Notes: generated from the sequence alone by a model not told the origin. DNA of 64,000 bases from Bacillus thermozeamaize (GCA_002159075.1 LZRT01000094.1:124001-188000); one strand, 5' to 3'. Numbered from the stretch's first letter, positions 17,955-27,913 are shown. Made by a program: numbers and translations.

Positions 17955-19862
17955 TTATACAAATTGAAACGTGTCGTTTAGCAATAACGCAAGACGCAGT
18001 GCTTGGCGGGTTCCCGGATCGTTCAAGTTGATTTGCAAAAGCTGTTCAATCCGTTCCAGCCGGTAGCGCAATGTATTGTAGTGAATGTGCAGGCATGATG
18101 CGGTGGCGCGCAATTCCGACTCGTTTTCCAAATAGGCCTTTAGCGTCTCGAGCAGGTTTCCCGCATGCCGGTGTTCGGCAAGCGTAAGCGGGCGTAAGGT
18201 TTCAACGCAGAATGCTTTGATGGCGTCCATGTTGGAAACATCAAAGAGCAATCCGGCGAGCCCGAAGGATTTGGCCCACAGGATGGGTTCGTCACGGCCG
18301 AGGCGTTCGTGCCAGGAAAGGGCGTTTTTGCATTTGAAAAACTCGTTGCGGTAGTCGCTCGGCTTGTTGCATGGTTCACTGATCACCGTAAAAACTTTTG
18401 TCTGTGGCAAAGAGGCCTCAATGAGCGCGTGCATTTCTTCGGCCCTTGCCATGAGGTTTTCTTGCTCCGGGATGGCGGCCACCAAGCAGGTATTGTCCAC
18501 GGTTGAGAGCGGAAATCTCGCGACGTCCAACGTCAACTGGATCGAGCGCAGCATGCGGTTGATGATTTCCTGCTGGGACGGGGGAAGCGCGTGGGTCATG
18601 CACATGCTGACGATGAGATGACAAGGTTTCCAAAGATTGATCCCCAGATGTTTTGCCCGCTCGCCCAAGATGGCTTCCTGTTCCCCTCGAAACAGCAGTT
18701 GATAAAGAAGTGCCGTACGCAGATAGAATTTATTCATCTGTTGGATTTCTTGTGTGCTGATTGCAAGAGCGAGCAGCGTCGTTGCCCGTTCGATGGCGAT
18801 GCGGTCGATCGCGTCGTACGTTTCCTCGGCAGTGCGTACGGTGGCTAAAATGCCGACGAGAACCTGATTGCTGATGATGGCAGAGCACATGATCTTATGG
18901 TTGGATTGTTCAATGAACAGGCTGTTCTGCCCGGAAACCGTCTGGATTGAACTTTTCGCATGGCGAACGATGGCGGAAATGCACTCGGCATCCAACTGGG
19001 TGTTCCGGAAATGGGCATGAAGAATTTGGCCTGATGCGTCGAGTAAACACACATCACAAGACAATAGCGACGATAAGGTGAGGATGACGGATTCGACAAC
19101 CTCTTTTTGCAGGGCCGCTTCGCTTAACTGTTGATGCACCCGGATCAGACGCTGCGATTGGTCATAGAGTTGCGCATTTCGGATGGCGACGCTGGCCAGG
19201 CTGGCCAAACTGGAGAGAAAATCGATTTCTTCGGTCGTGAATTCCCGCTGTACCCGCATCGCGGCGTAGAGCACCCCGATCACGTCGGAACCCAACAACA
19301 GGGGTACGGCAATGGCGGAAATAATCCCTTCATAATCAATCGCCGCTTCAACCTCTGGGTCTCTGCGGGCCTCATGAGGGTAGTCCGTAAACGTGTGCGG
19401 ACGTTTCGTTAATACGACGCGTCCGCCAATCCCCTGGCCCAGGCGTTGTTCGACGCCGATCAAGTGGGGGCTGGTGCCGGATGAAGCGCGGACAGTGATC
19501 GTTTGTTTTTCCTCGTTGTACAAAGCAATATACCCGATGTCGGTCTGTAACAATGACCGTACCGTCTTGCAGATTCGATTGAGAACTTGTTGTAGAGGTG
19601 CTAAAGAAGCGATTTCAAGGGTTAGCTGTTGAAGTGCAATGCTGCGCTGCATTTCTTGTTGGGGACGAATCATCTGCTGTTCCCGTTTTTCCAGCGCGAC
19701 GAGAAAATGCCTCATCGCATCCTGGAGACAGTCTGGAAGCGAGTGTAAATCCAGCGAGAAGAAATGCTTTGACGATATAGGTCCCTCCTGTTCTAACAAC
19801 GTTGTTAATTCCTCGATAAAATCGGCCACTTCCAAGACTGCAGATTTGTACTCTATAGCCAA
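17955..19862 (-). CDS. GAF-domain regulator of the PucR/CdaR family
   Basis: A 635-residue transcriptional regulator, probably controlling the divergent carboxylase operon. An N-terminal helical region (1-90) precedes a GAF domain (about 95-235), which in this family binds a small effector. A middle region follows. The C-terminus carries a PucR-type helix-turn-helix (LRATASCLHIHYNTLRYRLE, about 580-620). Start is TTG 19862 behind GAGGGGTGA; no ATG lies nearby. It is separated by about 230 bp of AT-rich control DNA from the gene at 20114. By position the effector would be a ketone or a pathway intermediate; that is inference. Confidence 0.88.
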   Translation of the reverse strand: MAIEYKSAVLEVADFIEELTTLLEQEGPISSKHFFSLDLHSLPDCLQDAMRHFLVALEKREQQMIRPQQEMQRSIALQQLTLEIASLAPLQQVLNRICKTVRSLLQTDIGYIALYNEEKQTITVRASSGTSPHLIGVEQRLGQGIGGRVVLTKRPHTFTDYPHEARRDPEVEAAIDYEGIISAIAVPLLLGSDVIGVLYAAMRVQREFTTEEIDFLSSLASLASVAIRNAQLYDQSQRLIRVHQQLSEAALQKEVVESVILTLSSLLSCDVCLLDASGQILHAHFRNTQLDAECISAIVRHAKSSIQTVSGQNSLFIEQSNHKIMCSAIISNQVLVGILATVRTAEETYDAIDRIAIERATTLLALAISTQEIQQMNKFYLRTALLYQLLFRGEQEAILGERAKHLGINLWKPCHLIVSMCMTHALPPSQQEIINRMLRSIQLTLDVARFPLSTVDNTCLVAAIPEQENLMARAEEMHALIEASLPQTKVFTVISEPCNKPSDYRNEFFKCKNALSWHERLGRDEPILWAKSFGLAGLLFDVSNMDAIKAFCVETLRPLTLAEHRHAGNLLETLKAYLENESELRATASCLHIHYNTLRYRLERIEQLLQINLNDPGTRQALRLALLLNDTFQFV

Positions 19863-20113
19863 TTGTCACCCCTCACTTTCATCAAGTGTTGACATAGACA
19901 GATCTTACTATTAATTATATTCTGTTAACAAGGCATTTTAAATACTAGTATAACAAGACAAAATTATTTATTTAAATCTAGAAATAGTTGACGGGGGCGA
20001 TTAGGGAGAGTGATTAGGGAGTGTGGTGGAAAAAAATGTAGTATTTTTGAGTTCATTTTCTGAATTAACAAAACAGGCCAAGAATCAAAATCTTATTGTG
20101 GGGGGTGCCGATC
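19863..20113. promoter_or_regulatory. Divergent control region between the PucR-type regulator and the carboxylase operon
   Basis: AT-rich DNA with a candidate rightward promoter TTGACA (19889-19894), 17 bp, TAATTA (19912-19917), and a candidate leftward -10 TATAAT (minus strand, 19919-19914). Downstream of these, GATTAGGGAG occurs twice in direct orientation (19999-20008 and 20012-20021), 13 bp apart. No sigma-54 GG-N10-GC pair was found. Confidence 0.5.
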
Positions 20114-22060
20114 TTGCCACAACTTACCGTTGACATTGACACGGGCGGCACGTTTACGGATGCGACGATTAGTGACGGAAAACAAGTTGTCGCCCTCAAG
20201 GTGCGGACGACGCCGCATGATCTGACGGAGTCGTTTCGCGGTATTATCAAAGCTGCAGCGGAGCGATGGAACCTCAGCGAAGTGGAATTTGTAAAACAGG
20301 TAGATACATTTCGCTATTCGACAACCATCGGGACGAACACCATTATCCAACGAAATGGGCCACATATTGGACTCATCGTTTTAGAAAAAGATATGCCTTT
20401 CTTTACATCGTTGGATCCCGAATCCCTATTAGGGAGTATTCTCTACCCTGTGCGGCAGAAAGTATATGGGATCCAGTTGGATGGGGGCGAGGCCGATCAA
20501 AGGGTTATTCTCAATGCGGTTGAAACGCTGTTATCGGAAGGGGCCGAGCGTTTGGTGGTCTCGATTTCCGAACAGGCTGAAGTGGTTGAGCGTAGAATCA
20601 AGCGTATCGTATTTTCCGAGTATCCTCGGCATGTCTTAGGTGCATTGCCGATCCTTTTTTCCACCGAATTGGTTGCGGATACAAACATTTTGCGTCGCGC
20701 GACGACAGCAGTTTTGAATGCGTATCTTCACCCCAACTTGGAAACTTTCCTTTACAAAGCGGAAGACATTCTGCGGCAGTACCGTTACAACAGACCGCTG
20801 TTCATTTTTTGCAACGATGGCACAAGCAATCGTGTGGCCAAGGTTACTGCTGTTAAAACCTTTAATTCAGGACCAACTGGAGGGGTAGAAGGTGCACTTC
20901 ATCTGGCCCGTCATTATCGACTCCCTCATGTTGTGACCATTGACATTGGCGGTACCAGTACTGACCTGGCCTTTCTTGTTGATGGCCAATTGGAAGAAGA
21001 TACTACTGGCATGATTGAAGACGCTGAGATCTCCTTTTCTTTGCGGCGGATTGAGCCCCTGGGTGGTGGTGGAGGCACGATTGCGCGGGTAGAGCAGGGG
21101 CAGTTCCGCCTCGGACCAGACAGTGCAGGTGCCGCACCAGGACCGGCCTGTTTTGGGTTTGGCGGAACCGAGGCAACGGTTACTGATGCCAACCTGGTTC
21201 TTGGTTACTTTTGTGATGGTGCAACTTTGGCGGGGCAGGTTCCGATAGATGGAGAGCGGGCGCTGCACGCGATCACCACAAAGGTGGCTGAACCCCTTGG
21301 CATCACTGCGACAGAAGCTGCCGTCTTGATCCGAGACACCCTAGAAGAGCGGATTGCAGAAGCCATCCGCAAAGGTGCTGCGAAGCGTGGATTGTCGCCA
21401 GGTGATTTCGTCTTGATTGCGTTTGGTGGCTCTGGGCCGATGCATGCGGCGGGCATTGCTGAACGCGCGGGAATTGGCAGTGTTTTGCTCCCTACTATGG
21501 CAAGCGTTTTCAGTTCATTTGGCATCGGATTTAGCGACGTGGTACACCGTTATTCCCGAACCGTTCATCTCACCGATGGCACAGAATTGCGTCAAGCGAT
21601 TGACACACTTTTCGAACGAGCACGCATTGACATGCGTGGCGAGGGGTTTGCATCAGACAGAGTCGACTTTTGCTGGAAATTAACATTGCTTCAGGGAGAA
21701 CAGGTTGTGCAGGTGACGGATCAACCTGAGGAAGCATTAGAACAATTGCAACAAAATTCCGGTATTACTGCTGCTTTCGTCGAATTGGAGGCACGTGCCC
21801 GCCTGCCCCATTTGGGATTGCAGGAAGTTCCGGTGCGCTTGGATCGGCCAGAACCCTTAAGTCAGAGGCATGTTGCTTGGACCGCTGATAATCGTGTGGT
21901 CACTCCCATTTATGCGTTTGATGCGTTGGAAAACTCTGATGGGAAGCTGGCTGGGCCGGCGATTGTGGAAACAAAGTACACGACGCTGGTTGTTCCTCCA
22001 GGCTGGCGCTTGTCCCGAGATCGATATGGCCAGTACATGCTGACGCAGGAGGGGAATTGA
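20114..22060 (+). CDS. HyuA-family subunit of an ATP-dependent ketone carboxylase (acetophenone carboxylase alpha-like)
   Basis: A 648-residue hydantoinase/oxoprolinase-A protein with an actin-like ATPase fold. The first phosphate loop is DIDTGGTFTDA near the N-terminus; the second is TIDIGGTSTDL near 280. NSGPTGGVEGA and GAAPGPACFGFGGTE are further conserved blocks. In acetone and acetophenone carboxylases this class phosphorylates the ketone enolate or bicarbonate. TTG 20114 is chosen because it begins at PQLTVDID and has GGGGGTG; TTG 20096 is possible. It is first of five closely packed genes. The size (about 70 kDa) fits the small HyuA-type subunit of acetophenone carboxylase. Confidence 0.85.
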   Translation: MPQLTVDIDTGGTFTDATISDGKQVVALKVRTTPHDLTESFRGIIKAAAERWNLSEVEFVKQVDTFRYSTTIGTNTIIQRNGPHIGLIVLEKDMPFFTSLDPESLLGSILYPVRQKVYGIQLDGGEADQRVILNAVETLLSEGAERLVVSISEQAEVVERRIKRIVFSEYPRHVLGALPILFSTELVADTNILRRATTAVLNAYLHPNLETFLYKAEDILRQYRYNRPLFIFCNDGTSNRVAKVTAVKTFNSGPTGGVEGALHLARHYRLPHVVTIDIGGTSTDLAFLVDGQLEEDTTGMIEDAEISFSLRRIEPLGGGGGTIARVEQGQFRLGPDSAGAAPGPACFGFGGTEATVTDANLVLGYFCDGATLAGQVPIDGERALHAITTKVAEPLGITATEAAVLIRDTLEERIAEAIRKGAAKRGLSPGDFVLIAFGGSGPMHAAGIAERAGIGSVLLPTMASVFSSFGIGFSDVVHRYSRTVHLTDGTELRQAIDTLFERARIDMRGEGFASDRVDFCWKLTLLQGEQVVQVTDQPEEALEQLQQNSGITAAFVELEARARLPHLGLQEVPVRLDRPEPLSQRHVAWTADNRVVTPIYAFDALENSDGKLAGPAIVETKYTTLVVPPGWRLSRDRYGQYMLTQEGN

Positions 22061-22061
22061 G

Positions 22062-22436
22062 ATGACCGAACAGTTCACTGAGCGGATTACGGAATATCTT
22101 GACATCGATTTGGAAAAGGAGGTGTGGTGCTGCAACAGATGTGGACATGTCTTGGCACCTGCGCGTCAGAACTATAAAACCGGTCTTTTGGTATACGAAC
22201 GCGATCCTCGTGAGATTCATCGGCCGATGCTGAACGAGAAAGAGTATCATTACACTTATGCTCCAGACCCCAACTGGTGTCGCTTGTTGGAGTATTACTG
22301 CCCTGGCTGCGGGACCTTGGTTGAAACTGAATATTTGGTGCCAGGACATCCCATTACGCATGACATAGAGCTGGATATTGAGTGGTTTAAGCGGCGAGCA
22401 AAAGAGAACAGAGCAAGGGAGGAAACAGAGGGATGA
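22062..22436 (+). CDS. Acetone/acetophenone carboxylase gamma-like small subunit
   Basis: A 124-residue cysteine-containing protein resembling the small zinc subunit of acetone carboxylase-type enzymes. Two metal-binding pairs are visible: CCNRCG (near 24-29) and CPGCG (near 87-91). The tail VPGHPITHDIELDI is typical of this family. It lies one base after the first HyuA stop and overlaps the next start (ATGA), so translation is coupled. Its position between two HyuA genes matches the acetophenone carboxylase operon as I remember it. Confidence 0.82.
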   Translation: MTEQFTERITEYLDIDLEKEVWCCNRCGHVLAPARQNYKTGLLVYERDPREIHRPMLNEKEYHYTYAPDPNWCRLLEYYCPGCGTLVETEYLVPGHPITHDIELDIEWFKRRAKENRAREETEG

Positions 22437-24568
22437 AGCGGATTAGTGTCGACATCGGCGGCACCTTTACGGATTGTTTCATCGTCTGGGATGAACAGTT
22501 GGTGGAAGCCAAGGCACCCACCACTCATTACAATCTGGCCCAGGGATTTATGAACGCCCTTCGTAACGGTGCTGAACAGTTGGCAATATCTGTCGAGGAG
22601 ATACTGGCGCAGGTGGAATCTGTCAGGTATGGAACCACCTTAGGTACGAACGCGCTCATTGAGCGCACGGGACCACGCCTTGGATTGATTACCACGGCTG
22701 GTTTCGAAGACGCTACGATCATTGGCCGCTCACGCCAGTATGCTGATGGGTTGACGCCGTTAGAGCAGGCTAACGTTTCCGGTGCAGATCGCCCGCGGCC
22801 GCTCATTCCGCGCGAGAATATCGTGGGCATACGGGAACGGGTGGATTATAAGGGTGAGGTGTTGATTCCAGCCGATCCAGTTGACATCCGGCGTCAGGTT
22901 CAGGTTTTAGTGGATCGTGGGGTGCGGGGATTTGTTGTCGTACTCCTTAATGCGGTGATGAACCCGGCGCACGAAGACTTAGTGGAAGAAATTATCCTGG
23001 AAGAGTATCCAACCTCGTACCTCGGATCATTTCCTGTCCTTTGCTCTCATGATATTTCGTTGAAAAAAGGCGAGTACACGCGCAGCATGTCGACGATTAT
23101 CGATGCTTATTTGCAGCGCCAGATGCAGTATGGCTTGCGCAGCTTGGAAATGACTTTACGCCATCACGGGTACCGACGGCCCTTGGAGGTGGTGCACAAT
23201 ACTGGTGGTCTGTCTCAGCTCAGCCGGACCCATGCGCTCCAGACCATTCATGCGGGGCCAGTGGCTGGATTATCTGGGGCGGAGCAGATCGCCCGCGAGC
23301 TTGAGGTGGAAAATATCATCACTACCGATATGGGAGGCACCAGTTTTGATATCGGTATCGTGGCCGGTGGCGGGATCAAATTTTACGAATTTGCTCCAGT
23401 AATTGACCGCTGGCGCGTTGATATTCCGATGATGTTCATTACCGCGATCGGTGCTGGAGGTGGCTCCATTGCAAAATATGACTCGACCCACCAGAGCGTT
23501 GAGGTAGGTCCCGAAAGTGCAGGGAGTGACCCTGGGCCTGCGTGTTATGACATGGGTGGACGGGAACCGACGATCACGGATGCTGATCTGCTCCTCGGCT
23601 ATCTCAATCCGGATTATTACAATATGGGTCGAATTCGCTTGAATCAGCGGCGTGCCGTGACAGCGATGCGTGATCGTCTGGCGCGTTACTTAGATGCAAG
23701 TGTTGAGGATGCTGCAGTGGCCGTGCGGGAAGTAGCCGATAACAAGATGGCTCAGGCTATCTTTAAGGAGGTGGCGCTCAGGGGGTACGATCCGCGTAAG
23801 TTTACCATACTGGCTTATGGTGGAAACGGCCCTACACATGCTTGTGGTTATGCTGAAGGGTTGGAAATTTCGCGCATCCTGGTGCCTGCTAACAGCGCTG
23901 TGTTCTCTGCGGTCGGAGGAGGCAACCTTGACCAGCTCCACATTTACGAACGAACAGTTTATATTTTCCTGTACCACCCCAACGTTGGGACCCTCTATGA
24001 CAACTACGAAGAACTCAATGGCATTATCGCTGAACTGCAGGATCGTGGCACGCGGGATATTTTGCGGCTCGGCTACAAACCGGAGGATATCCACTACCGG
24101 GTTGAGTTTGATATGCGTTATGGGAATCAATTACAGTTAACAACGTTGATCAGCCCGTACCAGAGGTTTGACAAACCGCAACAAATTCTCGATGTGATTA
24201 AACGTTACCATACTTCGTACGGGGAGCGGTTTGGCGAGGGAACCCAAACACCACAAGCGGGCATCAGCATCAACAACATCCGTGTAGTTTCATATGTCCC
24301 TTTGCGAAAAGTGAGTTTCCGAGGCAGCAGGGTTGGTGTAAGTGGTTCGGCCAAGACAATCGATAAAGCGCTGAAGGGTTCCCGTCGTTGTTGGTTTCCC
24401 AAACAGGGATTTTCGGAAACACCGATCTACGATTTCGAAATTTTACCTGTAGGTGAACAAATTCGAGGGCATGCTGTGGTCGAAGCGCCGCACACAACTT
24501 TTGTAGTGTATCCTGGCTGGACGCTTCGGTTGCTGGAAAACGGCTTTGTAGAAATGGTTAGAATGTGA
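22433..24568 (+). CDS. HyuA-family subunit of ketone carboxylase, second paralogue
   Basis: A 711-residue hydantoinase/oxoprolinase-A homologue. It has VDIGGTFTDCF at the N-terminus (first phosphate loop), HNTGGLSQL near 260, TTDMGGTSFDIG near 297-308 (second loop), and GGSIAKYD...GPESAGSDPGPACY near 345-375. It is clearly a distinct paralogue of the gene at 20114, not a duplicate. Two different HyuA proteins in one operon is the pattern of acetophenone carboxylase, whereas acetone carboxylase has one. ATGA overlap couples it to the gamma-like gene. Confidence 0.87.
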   Translation: MKRISVDIGGTFTDCFIVWDEQLVEAKAPTTHYNLAQGFMNALRNGAEQLAISVEEILAQVESVRYGTTLGTNALIERTGPRLGLITTAGFEDATIIGRSRQYADGLTPLEQANVSGADRPRPLIPRENIVGIRERVDYKGEVLIPADPVDIRRQVQVLVDRGVRGFVVVLLNAVMNPAHEDLVEEIILEEYPTSYLGSFPVLCSHDISLKKGEYTRSMSTIIDAYLQRQMQYGLRSLEMTLRHHGYRRPLEVVHNTGGLSQLSRTHALQTIHAGPVAGLSGAEQIARELEVENIITTDMGGTSFDIGIVAGGGIKFYEFAPVIDRWRVDIPMMFITAIGAGGGSIAKYDSTHQSVEVGPESAGSDPGPACYDMGGREPTITDADLLLGYLNPDYYNMGRIRLNQRRAVTAMRDRLARYLDASVEDAAVAVREVADNKMAQAIFKEVALRGYDPRKFTILAYGGNGPTHACGYAEGLEISRILVPANSAVFSAVGGGNLDQLHIYERTVYIFLYHPNVGTLYDNYEELNGIIAELQDRGTRDILRLGYKPEDIHYRVEFDMRYGNQLQLTTLISPYQRFDKPQQILDVIKRYHTSYGERFGEGTQTPQAGISINNIRVVSYVPLRKVSFRGSRVGVSGSAKTIDKALKGSRRCWFPKQGFSETPIYDFEILPVGEQIRGHAVVEAPHTTFVVYPGWTLRLLENGFVEMVRM

Positions 24569-24603
24569 CGTAAAAATCGTAAAATGAAAAGGAGGTACAC
24601 CAA

Positions 24604-26799
24604 ATGACGCTCGATGTGCGAAAGGACGATCCGAAAGTCGAGGCGGAAGTCCAGGAATTTTTGCGCTCTCAGGTGCTCTTCCGAGGCCCTGATCCGGAAA
24701 TCATGCGCCATCATGGACTGGCTCCTCTGACGGAGATGGAACGTCAAGCAATGTCACGCGTCACGGATCGCCTGACCAAAACCGTAATTCGCAACCGTTT
24801 GCAAATGATTGCAAACGAAGCAAATGAAATGCTCTCACACATCGCTTCAGCCCCCGGCGCTAAATGGGGAGATTTGATCTGCGGTGTATTTACTGCTGCA
24901 GGTGACCTTGCGATAGCTTCCTCCAACGGTGTGCTGATATTTGCAGCGCTGGCCCAGCATCCGATCAAGTACATTCTCAAATACTGGAAAGACGAACCTA
25001 GTGTTGGCATCCGCGACGGAGACATCTTTATGCACAATGATGCCCGCTACGGCAATGTTCACAATACCGACCAGGGCTGTTTGACACCGATCTTCTATGA
25101 GGGGAAGCTCGTAGCTTGGGCGGGTTCGATAATCCACGAAGGTGAGAACGGTGCGCGTGAACCAGGAGGTATGCCCTCTGCCGCGGAAAGTCCCTATGAT
25201 GAGGGGCTGAAGATCAGTCCTGTTAAGGTTGGCGAGAACTTTCAGTTTCGCGAAGATTTGGTAACCTACTTCCAGAACTCTGTGCGTGACCCCAAGCTTC
25301 AACTGGAAGACATGAAGGCTAAACTGGCCGCATGCCTACGTATACGCAAGCGCGTTTTGGAGATCATCGAGGAATATGGGTTGGACGCTTTTCTGGTCAC
25401 CATGCGCGAGACTCTTGAATACACAGCGGACGAGGTGCGGCGGAGGTTGGCTGCCCTACCTGATGGCAAGACGCGCGTCGTGTTGTTCGCAGATGGCACA
25501 CTACGAGAGAACGTTATTGCCAAAATTAACTGTACCGTAGAGAAGCGGGGACAGGAGTTGATTATCGACTTCCGTGGTTCGGCACCGCAGTTTCTCAACA
25601 GGGCTACCAATACTGTCCTTGCTTCCCTCAAAGGGATGATCGCACAGGTGTTTCTCAACTACATGTGGCCAGATTTGCCTCGTAACCAGGCTGTTCTTGT
25701 GCCGGTGACCTTTTTGACCGATGAAGGTTCGATTGTCGATTGTACGCCAGAAGCGCCGAACGCCCAGAGCATGATGTCTTTCTTTCCGGCATTTACAGCA
25801 GTTGATCACTGTTTGCAAAAGCTGCTTTTCAATAACCTGATGAATGGAAACCCAGCGAAGGCCAGCGATGTTCACGCCAGTTGGTGGAACATGATTTCGG
25901 GGTTCATCTATGGTGGCTACACGCAGCACGGTTTTTATGTCGGAAACATAACCACTGATATTAATGGCATGAGCGGTGGTGCACGTTGGAACCGCGATGG
26001 AGAGCCTTCCTTGAACCCTATTTTTGCCGCTTATGTGGATTTGGGTGAAACGGAGCTTCTGGAAGACGAGCTTCCTTTTGTGTGTCTCAGCTACCGCCGT
26101 TTGATGGCTGATAACCACGGCTTTGGTAAATACCGCGGCGGCAGTGGTTACATGCAGATCGTGACGCACAAGGATACTCCACTGTGGGGATGGATGAATA
26201 CCACGATTGGCAGCAAGTTCCCAACAGTACTGGGTTTGTTCGGCGGGTATGCTGCTCCTACTCAGCCATTGTGCAAGGTGAGGGGAGTGAATGTTCTGGA
26301 ACTTTTGCGCAATGACCCTGCCTTGACTGCTTACGACATCGTCGAGATCATGAACGAGAAGCCTTTTCCTGGCCAGTACAGTACTCACCATACCGGTCTT
26401 CAGTTGGAGATTGTACAGCCGGGAGAGATGTATATGCAGGCGCAAGGAGGCGGTGGCGGATACGGGGACGTCTTGGAGAGGGATCCGGATCTTGTTATGG
26501 CAGACTTGCAGCAAGGGCGCATCTCCCACTGGGTGGCCCAGAACATTTACAAGGTGGCCTACGATCCGGAAACTTTGGTTGTTGACCGTGAAGAGACTGA
26601 ACGCTTGCGCAGTGAAGAACGTCAAGCGCGGTTGCGGCGCGGTGTTCCGTTTCATGAGTTCGTTGCAAAATGGCTGCGTTCGGAGCCTCCCCGGGAGTTG
26701 CCTTACTATGGTTCGTGGGAGCGTGACGATGTGGTTTATGGTGGAAATCCTGATGTCAAGATGCCTACCGATTCTCTGCAAGGTATCTTTATGCCATAG
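24604..26799 (+). CDS. HyuB-family subunit of ketone carboxylase
   Basis: A 731-residue hydantoinase/oxoprolinase-B protein, the subunit thought to hold the carboxylation site. Family blocks include GDIFMHNDARYGNVHNTD (near 140-157), a glycine-rich segment near GEMYMQAQGGGGGYGD (near 605-620), and RGGSGYMQI (near 512-520). AAAAGGAGGT precedes the ATG. It follows the second HyuA by 35 bp. HyuB always acts with HyuA; here it would join both HyuA proteins and the gamma-like subunit into a core complex. Confidence 0.87.
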   Translation: MTLDVRKDDPKVEAEVQEFLRSQVLFRGPDPEIMRHHGLAPLTEMERQAMSRVTDRLTKTVIRNRLQMIANEANEMLSHIASAPGAKWGDLICGVFTAAGDLAIASSNGVLIFAALAQHPIKYILKYWKDEPSVGIRDGDIFMHNDARYGNVHNTDQGCLTPIFYEGKLVAWAGSIIHEGENGAREPGGMPSAAESPYDEGLKISPVKVGENFQFREDLVTYFQNSVRDPKLQLEDMKAKLAACLRIRKRVLEIIEEYGLDAFLVTMRETLEYTADEVRRRLAALPDGKTRVVLFADGTLRENVIAKINCTVEKRGQELIIDFRGSAPQFLNRATNTVLASLKGMIAQVFLNYMWPDLPRNQAVLVPVTFLTDEGSIVDCTPEAPNAQSMMSFFPAFTAVDHCLQKLLFNNLMNGNPAKASDVHASWWNMISGFIYGGYTQHGFYVGNITTDINGMSGGARWNRDGEPSLNPIFAAYVDLGETELLEDELPFVCLSYRRLMADNHGFGKYRGGSGYMQIVTHKDTPLWGWMNTTIGSKFPTVLGLFGGYAAPTQPLCKVRGVNVLELLRNDPALTAYDIVEIMNEKPFPGQYSTHHTGLQLEIVQPGEMYMQAQGGGGGYGDVLERDPDLVMADLQQGRISHWVAQNIYKVAYDPETLVVDREETERLRSEERQARLRRGVPFHEFVAKWLRSEPPRELPYYGSWERDDVVYGGNPDVKMPTDSLQGIFMP

Positions 26800-26837
26800 C
26801 GGTGGCCTCATGCAGGCATACGAGTAGGATGAAAGGC

Positions 26838-26869
26838 AGCCGACCTAGAACCGGATGTTCTGGTCGGCT
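26838..26869 (+). other. Intercistronic stem-loop in the carboxylase operon
   Basis: AGCCGACC (26838-26845) pairs with GGTCGGCT (26862-26869), with an inner GAAC/GTTC extension. No T-run follows, so it is not a standard terminator. It lies in the only sizeable gap between the HyuB gene and the fifth gene and could stabilise or process the mRNA. Confidence 0.6.
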
Positions 26870-26902
26870 CAATTTGGCTAAATCATGGGGTGACATTTAG
26901 TG

Positions 26903-27913
26903 ATGGGAACTGTGGAACGATTCATGACGCTCAGCGGGGCACCTCCTCGAACACCGTTGCTGGTGCCGATGACGAGAGGATATGGTGCTCGACTGGAACA
27001 TCTGAATCCACATGCCGCACGTTATGACGCAGCAGTGATAGCAGACGGTGTGCGACGTGAGGCTGATGTCTTGGTTCCTGATCTGATAGTGATGGGATAT
27101 GATCCGACGATCCTTGCCGAGTCCTGCGGCTGTGAGGTGAGGATGATTGAGCTTTACAACTGGAGTATTGCGCAACCCGCAGTAAAGGGAGAACCGGAGA
27201 CATGGGCGTCCTGGCAACCGCCGGATGTGGGCACGAATGTGCCGTTTGTAACTATCATGGAGGCTATGGAGAGGGTCATGCCGGTGATATCATCTCCGAT
27301 TGCCTGTATGCTTCCGGCACCGTTTACACTTGCGAGACTGCTTGGGGGAGCGATGTTTGAGGAAGCTTTCAAAACGGGGGACGAGCGGTGGCAAGACCTT
27401 CTAGATATCAGTGTCATGGTGGTGAGTGATGCGATCAAGGTGGCTCTGCGTAAGGGGAGCTGTGGAATCGTGCTGTATGAGGACCTTTGGCCTTTGTCTG
27501 GGGTGATTGGGGATGAACTGCTGAGGACATATGGTACTTGCTTCAATGTGTTACGCCACCATGAACGAAGGTGTCTTTATGTCGTCACGGGTGCAAAAAA
27601 AGAGGAAGTGACCACATTAGCTGCCGATTCTTTTCGCGATGTGCTTGCCGGCATCGTGGTTTGTATCAGTGGCTCCAACTTTTCAGATTGGGAGGAAAAA
27701 GTGCAGGGGCTGATGGTTGGCTGGGCTACAGAACCAGAATTTTTTACATCTGGAGATGCTGCTTTTGCAGCGGCAGTGACAGCTTTAGGTGAAAGTGTCC
27801 ACAAAACGGGCATGCGGGTTTTTATGCCCATCGTGCCGGCAACAGCGATTCCGGAGCGTGTGAGGGAACTGGTTACGCGTTTTCGCGCAGCTGCAGGGTC
27901 AGTTCACAAGTGA
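26903..27913 (+). CDS. Fifth carboxylase-operon protein, acetophenone carboxylase epsilon-like
   Basis: A 336-residue soluble protein, about 37 kDa. It has no strong catalytic motif I can name. The segments PFTLARLLGGAMFEEAF and DAIKVALRKGSCGIVLYED recall the uroporphyrinogen-decarboxylase/methyltransferase fold, an impression that needs a structure search. Its size and place as the fifth gene match Apc5, the separate subunit that acetophenone carboxylase needs for activity. The ATG at 26903 follows GGGGTGA by nine bases. A stem-loop separates it from the HyuB gene. Confidence 0.7.
   Translation: MGTVERFMTLSGAPPRTPLLVPMTRGYGARLEHLNPHAARYDAAVIADGVRREADVLVPDLIVMGYDPTILAESCGCEVRMIELYNWSIAQPAVKGEPETWASWQPPDVGTNVPFVTIMEAMERVMPVISSPIACMLPAPFTLARLLGGAMFEEAFKTGDERWQDLLDISVMVVSDAIKVALRKGSCGIVLYEDLWPLSGVIGDELLRTYGTCFNVLRHHERRCLYVVTGAKKEEVTTLAADSFRDVLAGIVVCISGSNFSDWEEKVQGLMVGWATEPEFFTSGDAAFAAAVTALGESVHKTGMRVFMPIVPATAIPERVRELVTRFRAAAGSVHK

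Noticed and set aside
19863-20113. Sigma-54 promoter for the carboxylase operon
   Set aside because: No GG-N10-GC element was found, and the regulator lacks an AAA+ domain.
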